In this document: in pieces, positions 1 through 6,385 of the stretch
Numbering within the stretch: the stretch's first letter is position 1
Layout of the letters: every line of letters begins with the position of its first letter
Translations under genes and position numbers: made by a program
The notes under the pieces: generated by a model
Databases searched by the model: none
What the model was told of the DNA's origin: nothing
Seen by the model: only the letters and a program-made list of their open reading frames with translations
DNA from: JAWWPY01 sp964412845
GTDB lineage: Bacteria; Actinomycetota; Actinomycetes; Streptosporangiales; Streptosporangiaceae
Length of the DNA: 12,686 nt
Direction of reading: 5' to 3'
Assembly (NCBI GenBank): GCA_964412845.1
Contig: CAYPQM010000181.1
Location: 1-12,686 of the forward strand

Positions 1-63
1 CACGCGCCTCGTCTGCCCGCATACCCTTGGTAATCGGTGGCTGATCAACCCTGAAGGTGTTTC

Positions 64-1305
64 ATGCTCGACGATCTGGCCGGTAAGCGAACTGGTGAGC
101 GCATCCAGATCCTCCGCGAGCGTAAGGGCCTATCACGGCCAGTGCTCGCGGGACTGGTCGGCATGTCCGCATCCTGGCTCAAAGGCATCGAACAGGGCCG
201 GCGTCTTCCGCCTCGGCTCCCGGTGCTGGTGAAACTCGCGGAAGCGCTCGCCGTCGGGGACGTGGCCGTCCTGGCCGGGACGGACATGGATCTTGGTGGC
301 GCGGTATCAGTGCCGGTGGCGTCGTTCGCACGGATTCCGCACGATGCCGTGCCCGCGATCCGGGATGCGGTACGCGATCCGATGCTGTCCATACCGGGCA
401 TGCCTACTGAAGGCGACAGCCTGGCCTCCCGCACGGCCGACGCGTGGCGTTTGTGGCACACCTCCCGGGAGCACCGCACCGACGTGGGCCGCATCCTTCC
501 CCGGCTGATCACCGACGCGCGGACTGCGGCCCGGTCTGCCGATGGACCTGACCGCCGCAGGGCCAACGCGGTGCTGGCCGATGTATATGCGCTGACGCAG
601 CATGAGGTCGTCTGGGCGAGCGAGGCCGAGCTGACTTGGACAGTCGCCGATCGCGCGATGAGTGCCGCCCAGGAAGCCGATACCCCGGTAGCCCTCGCCG
701 GGGCTGCCTGGACCTTGGGGATGGTGCAGCGATCTGCCGGTGATACCGACGGCGCCCTGTCGCTGGCCCACGATGCGACCGAACTCGTGGAACCCATGAT
801 GGACGACGGCAGTGACGAGATACGTGCCCTGGCCGGGGCACTGGAGTTGCACGCTGCCACAACGTGCGCGAAGGCGGGACGCGAAGGCGACGCGTGGCGG
901 TACTGGGACCGGGCGAACGCGATCGCCCGGGGACTGCCGGATCGCTACCACCATCCGTGGACGATGTTCGGGTCATCGAATGTGGACTTGCACGCAGTCT
1001 CGATAAGCGCGGACCTGGCGAAGCCCCAGGAAGCTCGCAGCCGCGCCGAGCAGATCGACCCCGAGGAGATCCCGAGCAGGGAACGCCGCGGAAGGCTGGG
1101 CGTGGAGATCGCCCGCTCCTACAGTCAGCGGCAGGATTACCCGGGCATGCTGCACTGGCTGGAATTCGCCTATCAGACCTCGGCGGACTCGGTGCAGTAC
1201 TCACCCTCGGCGCGCCAGATGGCATCAGAAGCCGTCGATCACGGCGGCCCGCTGATCAGGCGCAGAGCGCGTGCCCTAGCGGGCAGTCTCGGTCTGCCCC
1301 TGTAA
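64..1305 (+). CDS. XRE-family helix-turn-helix transcriptional regulator with long helical (TPR-like) C-terminus
   Basis: A 413-residue DNA-binding regulator, probably cytoplasmic. Residues about 11-65 form an XRE-type helix-turn-helix; visible pieces are ERIQILRERKGLSRPVLAGL, then MSASWLKGIEQGRRLP, then LVKLAEAL. The remaining ~340 residues are Ala/Arg-rich, helical and without a catalytic motif, resembling the TPR-like sensory tails of actinobacterial XRE regulators; this is inference from composition, not a domain search. The ATG at 64 is favoured because GAAGG (53-57) lies six bases upstream. The gene is followed after 115 bases by two small genes and a double-HTH gene on the same strand, an arrangement often seen for such regulators in actinobacteria. 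Target and ligand are unknown. Family is secure; function beyond DNA binding is not. Confidence 0.9.
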   Translation: MLDDLAGKRTGERIQILRERKGLSRPVLAGLVGMSASWLKGIEQGRRLPPRLPVLVKLAEALAVGDVAVLAGTDMDLGGAVSVPVASFARIPHDAVPAIRDAVRDPMLSIPGMPTEGDSLASRTADAWRLWHTSREHRTDVGRILPRLITDARTAARSADGPDRRRANAVLADVYALTQHEVVWASEAELTWTVADRAMSAAQEADTPVALAGAAWTLGMVQRSAGDTDGALSLAHDATELVEPMMDDGSDEIRALAGALELHAATTCAKAGREGDAWRYWDRANAIARGLPDRYHHPWTMFGSSNVDLHAVSISADLAKPQEARSRAEQIDPEEIPSRERRGRLGVEIARSYSQRQDYPGMLHWLEFAYQTSADSVQYSPSARQMASEAVDHGGPLIRRRARALAGSLGLPL

Positions 1306-1420
1306 CCGCGGGCCGCATACTGCGCCCCCTCCTGGCCGGCTACGTACCGCGCCATTCCGTGCATGCATGAGGCCCTAGCGTCACAGGCGCATTAGTGGTC
1401 GACGGAAGGCATAGAAGCAG

Positions 1421-1690
1421 ATGTCCTGTACCAGCGCGCACGCGCTCGATATGCTCGCCGCCGAGCTTCGCAGGCGCGGTTACGACGCAAAGTCAATCGC
1501 ACCCGAGGGACGCGAGCCATGGCTAGCGGTACGCAACCCGCAAGTGCCGATGCTCGCGGAAACGGTGCTCGCCCAAGCCGAGTGGTTCTGGTGGCCATGG
1601 AGGGACAGAATCGGCCCGGCGGCTGATGTGCCCGCCGCCGCTGACCGGGTCCTCCGGGTGCTGGCTGCCACATCAGGTGATGGCGCATGA
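1421..1690 (+). CDS. Small Trp-rich protein of unknown function in the XRE cluster
   Basis: An 89-residue soluble-looking protein without signal peptide or membrane segment. Its most striking piece is the aromatic run EWFWWPWRDRIGPAADVP near residues 54-71, followed by an Ala-rich helix. Small proteins with this WW/W-rich segment are familiar downstream of XRE regulators in actinobacterial genomes, but I know no assigned function. The start at 1421 is preceded by a purine-rich stretch (GGAAGG at 1404-1409 and AGAAG nearer the start). Its TGA stop overlaps the ATG of the next gene in ATGA, so the two are almost certainly translationally coupled. High GC at third codon positions supports coding. 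A role as a partner of the regulator is only suggested by location. Confidence 0.75.
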   Translation: MSCTSAHALDMLAAELRRRGYDAKSIAPEGREPWLAVRNPQVPMLAETVLAQAEWFWWPWRDRIGPAADVPAAADRVLRVLAATSGDGA

Positions 1691-1905
1691 GTGACAACGA
1701 CACCGACGACGAGGTCGTCCTCCTGCGCGCGCAGTTCCCAAGCCATCGGATCGGCACAGAGACCATCGTTGACCGGATCCGCTACGTCGCGCGCAGCCAA
1801 CGGGATGGAACGCACCCTCATACCGTCATCACCCGCGACCTCAGTGAGCTGCGTGCAGCGCTGGAGGCGGGACGGATTGACGATCACAGGCTGCTGAACG
1901 GATGA
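1687..1905 (+). CDS. Small hypothetical protein, coupled to both neighbours
   Basis: A 72-residue hydrophilic protein with an acidic N-terminus and a conserved-looking core that includes RIRYVARSQRDGTHPHTVIT and a following SELRAALEAGRI helix. I recognise the general type (short actinobacterial proteins found in XRE-regulator neighbourhoods) but cannot name a function. The start is well supported: AGGTGA at 1675-1680 lies six bases before the ATG, and the ATG overlaps the stop of the preceding gene. Its own TGA overlaps the ATG at 1902, the earliest start of the following HTH gene. This chain of ATGA overlaps indicates one transcript and coordinated translation. No catalytic or metal-binding motif is visible. 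Confidence 0.7.
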   Translation: MSDNDTDDEVVLLRAQFPSHRIGTETIVDRIRYVARSQRDGTHPHTVITRDLSELRAALEAGRIDDHRLLNG

Positions 1906-2408
1906 GCACGGGAGCGGAAATTCTGACCCCTGCCCGCAAACTGCCCGGCCCGAGGATCACGCAAGCGGAGAAGGCTACAAGGTCCAGGAATTCGCAATCA
2001 TCCGCGATGCCGCACGACCACAGATGCCTGTGTCCGTTGCTCGGCCGAGCTGGCGACAAGGAGTCGTGGCCGCCCGTGTTCCTCACAGTGACCGAGACAG
2101 CTAAGAAGTTGTCTCAGCACCGCTCGGCGGTTCTTCGCCTCATTCACACCGGCCAGCTGCACAGCGTTCGCCTCGGCCGCACGTACCGGATACCCGAAGC
2201 AGATGTGCACAGCCTCCTCGCCGGGAAGCCAGACGATCGCGCCTATCTCACTGTCGAGGAGTGCGCCTGCATCCTGCGCTGCTCCCCCGGCACGATTTAC
2301 GGCCTGTTGCATCACGGACATCTCGCAGGCGAGATCAGCAGGCAGAACGACCAGCACCACATTCCCGCCGCCGAATTTCAGCGCTTCCTGATCAACGTTT
2401 TACGGTGA
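1902..2408 (+). CDS. DNA-binding protein with two tandem excisionase/MerR-like (HTH_17-type) helix-turn-helix units
   Basis: Reading from the ATG at 1902 gives 168 residues. Residues about 59-109 begin VFLTVTETAKKLSQHRSAVL and run through RLGRTYRIPEADVHSLL, the pattern of excisionase-type winged HTH proteins. Residues about 114-168 repeat it: AYLTVEECACILRCSPGTIY, then HHIPAAEFQRFL. The two units align on F/Y-L-T-V-x-E-x-A/C, the recognition helix, G-x-L, and I-P-x-A-D/E. The first ~58 residues look disordered and have weaker GC3 than the rest. A GTG at 2076, 12 bases after a perfect AAGGAG (2058-2063), would start exactly at the first HTH and give about 111 residues, so the true start is uncertain. 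Excision control or transcriptional regulation are both possible. No integrase is present in the window. Confidence 0.75.
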   Translation: MSTGAEILTPARKLPGPRITQAEKATRSRNSQSSAMPHDHRCLCPLLGRAGDKESWPPVFLTVTETAKKLSQHRSAVLRLIHTGQLHSVRLGRTYRIPEADVHSLLAGKPDDRAYLTVEECACILRCSPGTIYGLLHHGHLAGEISRQNDQHHIPAAEFQRFLINVLR

Positions 2409-2420
2409 TTTCTGCAGACT

Positions 2421-2432
2421 ACATGCGGGTTG
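2421..2432 (+). repeat. 12-bp direct repeat, copy 1 (ACATGCGGGTTG)
   Basis: An exact copy of this 12-mer recurs at 3194-3205 in the same orientation, so the pair brackets the GNAT gene. Twelve bases is short and could be chance or a shared operator. No function is assigned. Confidence 0.4.
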
Positions 2433-2540
2433 ACCTGTTGCTGCGATCTCAGCAGCTCATCAGTTCCCGACAGATCACCCAGCGATGTGCCCGGCTCAGC
2501 GCGTGTCCCGACGCGTAAGTGGCAGAGGGCCACCGGCCGG

Positions 2541-2546
2541 TAGAGT
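2541..2546 (+). promoter_or_regulatory. Putative -10 element (TAGAGT) for leaderless transcription of the GNAT gene
   Basis: TAGAGT fits the actinobacterial TANNNT -10 consensus. It sits six bases before the GTG at 2553, the spacing expected if transcription starts on the first base of the start codon. No Shine-Dalgarno sequence lies at a usual distance before the GTG, and no clear -35 is visible. Confidence 0.5.
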
Positions 2547-2552
2547 CGGCCA

Positions 2553-3029
2553 GTGCCGCCGCGACCGGATACTACGCCCGAGCCGCTCAGCCTCCGCCGT
2601 GCGACCGCCGCCGACCTACCTACGATCAAGGCCGTCATCGACGCCGCCTACGCCAGATACCTGACCCGGATGAACAAGCCGCCCGGCCCCATGCTGCGCG
2701 ACTACAGGCCATCCGTCGAGGCCGGCACCACCTGGGTCTCCGGCTTCCCGATAACGGCGGTGCTCACCCTGTACCCCGGCGACGGCCACCTGCTCATCGA
2801 GAACATCGCCGTGCATCCCAGCGCCCAGGGCCGCGGGCTCGGCCGCGTCCTGATGAGCTTCGCCGAGCAGGAGGCTGCCCGCCGCGGGCTCACCCGAATA
2901 ACCCTGGTCACCCACGAGGTCATGACCGAGAACCAGGCTATCTACGCCCGCCTCGGCTACGCCGAGGTCGAGCGTCGGGCCGAGGACGGCTACCGGCGCA
3001 TCTACATGGAGAAACACCTGCCCGGCTGA
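2553..3029 (+). CDS. GNAT-family N-acetyltransferase
   Basis: A 158-residue cytosolic acetyl-CoA-dependent acyltransferase. The fold is visible from the N-terminal SLRRATAADLPTIKAVIDAA, through a beta-strand leading into motif A at residues about 84-111 (NIAVHPSAQGRGLGRVLM, with the Q/R-x-x-G-x-G/A acetyl-CoA pyrophosphate loop as QGRGLG). Motif B follows near residues 127-139 (NQAIYARLGYAEV). Length is typical for a single-domain GNAT. The start is taken as the GTG at 2553 because a TAGAGT -10 hexamer sits six bases upstream, implying a leaderless mRNA, and because only a few residues precede the first beta-strand. The substrate (amine, amino acid, antibiotic or protein N-terminus) cannot be told from the sequence. 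It stands alone, not in an operon. Confidence 0.92.
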   Translation: MPPRPDTTPEPLSLRRATAADLPTIKAVIDAAYARYLTRMNKPPGPMLRDYRPSVEAGTTWVSGFPITAVLTLYPGDGHLLIENIAVHPSAQGRGLGRVLMSFAEQEAARRGLTRITLVTHEVMTENQAIYARLGYAEVERRAEDGYRRIYMEKHLPG

Positions 3030-3193
3030 TCCGGCCGCCAGGCCCGTCAATATTGCAACAGCATGAGCGACCCGGACGAGGCACCCAACGAGAGGAAGCT
3101 GCGACCTTCTTGACCCCCAGAACGTCGGCTTAGGCGCCCTTGCAGCTCAGCAGGCATCCAGGCGTATTCAGTTGTCCGGCACGGCGTTCAGCC

Positions 3194-3205
3194 ACATGCG
3201 GGTTG
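3194..3205 (+). repeat. 12-bp direct repeat, copy 2 (ACATGCGGGTTG)
   Basis: Exact second copy of the 12-mer at 2421-2432, lying 165 bases after the end of the GNAT gene. Flanking bases diverge quickly on both sides. Confidence 0.4.
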
Positions 3206-3225
3206 TCTGGTCGTGCGTATAGCGT

Positions 3226-3245
3226 GTGGTCCCCAGGTGGTCCCC
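3226..3245 (+). repeat. Two GTGGTCCCC direct repeats, 11-bp period
   Basis: GTGGTCCCC occurs at 3226-3234 and again at 3237-3245. The starts are 11 bases apart, about one helical turn, so a protein could contact both on the same face of the DNA. This is compatible with recombinase arm sites or an operator, but no matching protein gene is adjacent. Confidence 0.45.
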
Positions 3246-3405
3246 GGATCGGACAGGTCCCGGCTTCCTGCCGTACCGGCGATCTCTACCGTGTCAAGGT
3301 GTCGGTATAGCCGCCCAGGTAGCGCTATCGGCAACGTGACCTGGGGTCCGGCGGGGGCTGCCCCTAGCGATTCCCCCGCATTTCCCCCCGTTGTCCTGGC
3401 CGCCC

Positions 3406-3438
3406 TAGGGCCAACGTAGGGCCAACCCTAGGGCCAAT
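3406..3438 (+). repeat. Three TAGGGCCAA direct repeats, 11-12-bp period
   Basis: TAGGGCCAAC at 3406-3415, TAGGGCCAAC at 3417-3426 and TAGGGCCAAT at 3429-3438. Spacing of 11 and 12 bases places the copies on one helix face. Short iterated sites like this occur near integrase attachment sites, plasmid origins and operators. No replication or integrase gene is visible beside them, so the role is open. Confidence 0.6.
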
Positions 3439-3503
3439 CCGAACCGCATCCTGACCTGCCGTTTCCTGGCCCTCTCCGTCCCAGCAGGTACTGGCACACT
3501 TAA

Positions 3504-3521
3504 GTACTGCAACGGCACTTA
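3504..3521 (+). repeat. Left terminal inverted repeat of the IS701-type segment
   Basis: Exact 18-bp inverted match to 6386-6403. A degraded version, GTACTGGCACACTTA, lies immediately outside at 3488-3502. Confidence 0.8.
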
Positions 3522-3639
3522 GTATTGTGGCCGCACGTTGTGAAGAGGCCGGGATAGCGGCTGATCTGGGAGAAGCTGGTCTGGTGGTGCCGGCCCCGGC
3601 CGGGCCTGACGGGGACGGTGGAGTTCGCGGTAGCCGGCT

Positions 3640-4923
3640 TCAGTCGCGGTGGCTGATCCATACCGATACGTGGGCGGGTTCCAGGGCCTGGTGCACGACA
3701 TCGGACAGATCATCTCGTACCGTGTCCAGGTCGACGGCGTCCTTCAGCCGGGCCGCGAAGGCGGCCACGGTCTTGTCCGCGTCGTAGCGGGCCCGGTTGA
3801 ACCGGCGGTCCACGACTCGCTGTACCCGTCGCCGCAGCGGGCTGAACAACGCCGCCGCCACCAGGGTCGACGCGGCTACCGCCACTGGCGAGGCCAGCGC
3901 CAGCACGTGGGTCGCCAGCAGTACCAGTCCCGCGTACACTCCGACTAGCAGGCCTGTCACCAGCGCATACGCCAGGGTGCGGCTGATGATCCGGTCGATC
4001 TCATAGAGCCGGTACTTCAGGATCCCCACCCCGATGCCCACGGGCAGCGCGGCGACTGCGATACCGAGCAGGTTGACCGCAGCCTGCGCCGCGGCCGACT
4101 CGTGCGGGTCGAGAGACCCGATCAAGACGGCGGCGGCGCCACCGGCGACGCAGATGGCGGCCCCGCTCATCAGCCACTTCAGCTGCTGCCGCCGCTCACC
4201 GTCCGCTCCCCGCCAGCTCAGTACCTGCCGCCCGACGATCGCCAGCCAGAACACCACCAGAACCGGCACGACCACCGCCTGAGCTGTGGACAGCCAGGCA
4301 GCATTGCCGGTGGGGACGTCGACGACAGACAGGTCGCCGCTGGGCAGGATGTGGATGCTGTGCCCGGCGATGGCGCCGACGGTCACCGCATAGATACTGA
4401 GCGGCCACGCAGCGCCGACGGCAAGGTAGGCCCACAGCACCCGCGACCAGCGGCGCGATCCGGTGCGGCCGTCCGGGAACAGCAGGATAACCAGCGCGAG
4501 CGCCACGATGGCCGGGTAGGCCAGGGGGTCAAGGAACAGCGACGCCGGGCCTAGCGGCCACGTTCCGTGCCGGAGGCGGTAGTCGGCGACCGCGTAGTGC
4601 ACGCTGTCGGTACTGAGCACGAAACACGCCGCGATGCCGAGGAACAGCCAGCCGAGCAGGTTGCGCGGCTGATGCCAGGCGACCACCAGGCCGACTCCCG
4701 CGCAGGCCACGGCGATCACCAGCGCCGCTGAGTCCGCCCATACCTCGCTGGCCGTGAGCTGGCGGGCGGCGGCGCACAGCGGTAGGTAGGCGGCGAGCAG
4801 CACGAGCACCAGGACGCCCAGGGTCATAGCCGTAGCCCTGGCCGGAGACTTCAGGCGGAAGCGGCGGCCCGTGACTTTCGTTGTCATCGGCCCCTGCCCG
4901 GCCGCTGGCTGCACCTCTGCCAT
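3640..4923 (-). CDS. Polytopic membrane protein resembling the sensor half of an actinobacterial histidine kinase
   Basis: An integral membrane protein of about 427 residues from the ATG at 4923. Roughly ten hydrophobic segments run from the first near TAMTLGVLVLVLLAAYLPLC to the last near ASTLVAAALF, followed by a cytosolic tail of ~65 residues. A loop with GILKYRLYEIDRIISRTLAY and the tail RRFNRARYDADKTVAAFAAR, ending HVSVWISHRD, are hallmarks of an actinobacterial family annotated as hypothetical or kinase-like. There is no phosphoacceptor-His or ATPase domain, so this is a sensor-like module, not a kinase. The 4923 start is chosen because a TAGCGT -10 lies seven bases upstream (leaderless); the ATG at 4887 is the alternative. 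It lies inside the IS701 inverted repeats, with the transposase stop 144 bases upstream. Function unknown. Confidence 0.75.
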   Translation of the reverse strand: MAEVQPAAGQGPMTTKVTGRRFRLKSPARATAMTLGVLVLVLLAAYLPLCAAARQLTASEVWADSAALVIAVACAGVGLVVAWHQPRNLLGWLFLGIAACFVLSTDSVHYAVADYRLRHGTWPLGPASLFLDPLAYPAIVALALVILLFPDGRTGSRRWSRVLWAYLAVGAAWPLSIYAVTVGAIAGHSIHILPSGDLSVVDVPTGNAAWLSTAQAVVVPVLVVFWLAIVGRQVLSWRGADGERRQQLKWLMSGAAICVAGGAAAVLIGSLDPHESAAAQAAVNLLGIAVAALPVGIGVGILKYRLYEIDRIISRTLAYALVTGLLVGVYAGLVLLATHVLALASPVAVAASTLVAAALFSPLRRRVQRVVDRRFNRARYDADKTVAAFAARLKDAVDLDTVRDDLSDVVHQALEPAHVSVWISHRD

Positions 4924-4930
4924 GTGCGCC

Positions 4931-4936
4931 ACGCTA
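4931..4936 (-). promoter_or_regulatory. Putative -10 element (TAGCGT) of the membrane-protein gene
   Basis: Read on the minus strand, TAGCGT is followed by seven bases and then the ATG at 4923, the geometry of a leaderless promoter. There is no Shine-Dalgarno sequence before that ATG. Confidence 0.5.
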
Positions 4937-4945
4937 CGCCCGGAC

Positions 4946-4958
4946 CGTTCCGGGAACG
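4946..4958. promoter_or_regulatory. 13-bp perfect palindrome, candidate operator of the membrane-protein gene
   Basis: CGTTCC-G-GGAACG lies nine bases upstream of the TAGCGT -10 element, inside the -10/-35 region. A dimeric regulator bound here would overlap RNA polymerase. It also contains GGAAC, the core of many ECF-sigma -35 boxes, so an ECF promoter is an alternative reading. Confidence 0.45.
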
Positions 4959-5066
4959 TTACCGCTTGTCGCCGAACCCTCTCAACGAGGCCGCAGATCA
5001 CCAGCTGGGCGTGACGCGGCCGTTCTCACCCACGCGCCGGGTCCCTGGCAAAGTGCAGCTGCAGGC

Positions 5067-6358
5067 TTAGGTGAGTGCGTAGCCGCGGCGCCGGTAGTGG
5101 CAGAGCCGGGCCTGGTACTGGCGTCGCCGGCGCCAGCGGGACCAGGACCAGACGCGCCCGGGGTCGGGTGCGTTCCGCTGGATCAGGCTGTTCAGCAGGC
5201 GGCGGATTTCGGGTAACGTGTAGCCGATCATGCCGGGGTCGCTGGTTCCGGCCCCCTTTTTTTGGCTTGGGCCCGGCTGGCGGCGAGCCAGGCCAGGGCG
5301 AGCATGGACAAGGTGATGTGGGCGTACCAGGCCCGCCAGGAGCGGACCTGGTAGTGATCCAGCCCGGCCTCGCCTTTAGCTTGCTGGAAGCACTCCTCGA
5401 TATGCCACCGGCTCCCGGCGGTCCAGGCCAGGTCGGCGGTGCTGGACCGGCGGGGCCCGTAGCAGGTGTAGTAGGCGATCTCGGCCGGGTCGCTGAGGGA
5501 GCGGCGGGCCAGCAGCCAGTGCCCGCGGCCGGGCCGCCAGCTGGTCCGGACCGCGATCCGGGTCCAGTCGAACTCCCGTGGGCCGTGCGCTCCGGCCCCC
5601 GTTGAGAGCCGCTGCCAGGCCCGGGCCGGCGCGGCCGGGATCAGCGCGTCGGCCCGCTGCTCACCGTCAGGCATGGTCAGCGTGTCGCTGCACCGGATGG
5701 CCATCACATAGGACACGTCCTGGCCCTCCAGCCAGGCCTGCAGGTACTTGGCCTGTCCGTAGGTCTCATCCGCGGTGAACCAGCCGAACGGCACCCCCGC
5801 CGCGATCGCCCGGCTGATCATCGCCTGCGCCTGCCGCGGCTTGGTGGTGAACTCCACGTCCTCAGGGATGCTCGCCGCCCGGCGCCGGTCCGCCTCTTCG
5901 GCCCAGGACTGCGGCAGGTACAGTTCCCGGTCGATCAGCGCGTGCCCGTGCTCCGAGGCGTAGGCCAGGAACACCCCGACCTGGCAGTTCTCCGTCCGCC
6001 CGGCGGTCCCGGAATACTGCCGTTGCACCCCCGCGGACCGGGTGCCCTTCTTCAGGAACCCGGTGTCATCAGCGATCAGCACCCCGTCCGGGTCACCCAG
6101 CCGCTCCACCACATAGCCCCGGATGTCATCGCGGACCCCGTCCACGTCCCAGTCCGCGCGGCGCAGCAGCCGCTGCATCCCATCCGGGCTGACCTCGCCG
6201 GCCCATTCCGCCAGCGTCCACCCGTTCTTCCGCTCCAAGCCCGCGACCAGCCCGGACACATACTCCCGTACCCGGGCTCGCGGCTCGGCACGCGCGAACC
6301 GGCCTGCGATCCGCTCCTGCACCTGGTCCAGCTCGGCAGCGATAAGGTCCGCCATCAT
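5067..6358 (-). CDS. IS701-family transposase, interrupted by a -1 frameshift at an A7G5 run
   Basis: A DDE transposase. Frame 0 runs from 6358 to a TGA at 5228-5230 (376 residues). It carries VLIADDTGFLKKGTRSAGVQ (first Asp near residue 97), WFTADETYG (second Asp near 197) and WHIEECFQQAKGEAGLDHYQ (Glu near 321). After the minus-strand run of seven A and five G (5252-5263), the -1 frame stays open for about 63 more codons to a TAA at 5067. It reads IGYTLPEIRRLLNSLI and WSWSRWRRRRQYQARLCHY, the usual C-terminal tail of actinobacterial IS701 transposases. The joined product would be ~430 residues, the normal size. Slippage at the A run could make it, or the copy may be inactivated. Two ATGs (6358, 6355) are possible starts. 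Confidence 0.88.
5252..5263 (-). other. A7G5 homopolymer run: frameshift point in the IS701 transposase
   Basis: On the minus strand the run is AAAAAAAGGGGG. The zero frame reads AAA AAA AGG and stops 10 codons later. Moving back one base reads AAA AAA AAG and enters the conserved tail. One extra A in the mRNA, as in transcriptional slippage, gives the same result. Confidence 0.8.
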
Positions 6359-6367
6359 GCACTCAAT

Positions 6368-6382
6368 GATCCCTCACGGATC
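6368..6382. other. Small inverted repeat between the IS701 end and the transposase start
   Basis: GATCC and GGATC flank a five-base loop (CTCAC on the plus strand). Hairpins in this place in other IS elements hinder translation from transcripts that read in from outside; here that is only a possibility. Confidence 0.35.
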
Positions 6383-6385
6383 AGG

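Larger units (their letters stand above)
3030..3503. other. Intergenic stretch without a convincing gene
   Basis: No reading frame here has a plausible start, codon bias and recognisable product. The 68-codon frame at 3213-3419 is low-complexity and unconvincing. The stretch holds a 12-bp repeat copy (3194-3205), two GTGGTCCCC repeats (3226-3245), three TAGGGCCAA repeats (3406-3438), and a degenerate copy of the downstream IS end (3488-3502). Confidence 0.6.

Noticed and set aside
45..860. Minus-strand 271-codon frame
   Set aside because: Antisense to the XRE regulator; Ser/Ala/Arg-rich with no fold, while the plus strand shows a clear HTH and a good ribosome binding site.
2519..3133. Plus-strand 204-codon frame overlapping the GNAT gene
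   Set aside because: Arg/Pro/His-rich out-of-frame shadow; the GNAT motifs lie in the 2553 frame.
3213..3419. 68-codon plus-strand frame in the gene-free stretch
   Set aside because: No ribosome binding site, low-complexity composition, and it runs through the repeat cluster.
5051..5066. Sequence AAGTGCAGCTGCAG as the left end of a short IS701 element
   Set aside because: It resembles the terminal repeat but in the wrong orientation (same direction as the right end) and is imperfect, so it does not give a proper inverted pair. The perfect partner is at 3504-3521.
5075..5605. Plus-strand open frame over the transposase 3' region
   Set aside because: Gly/Pro/Ala-rich antisense shadow of the IS701 transposase.
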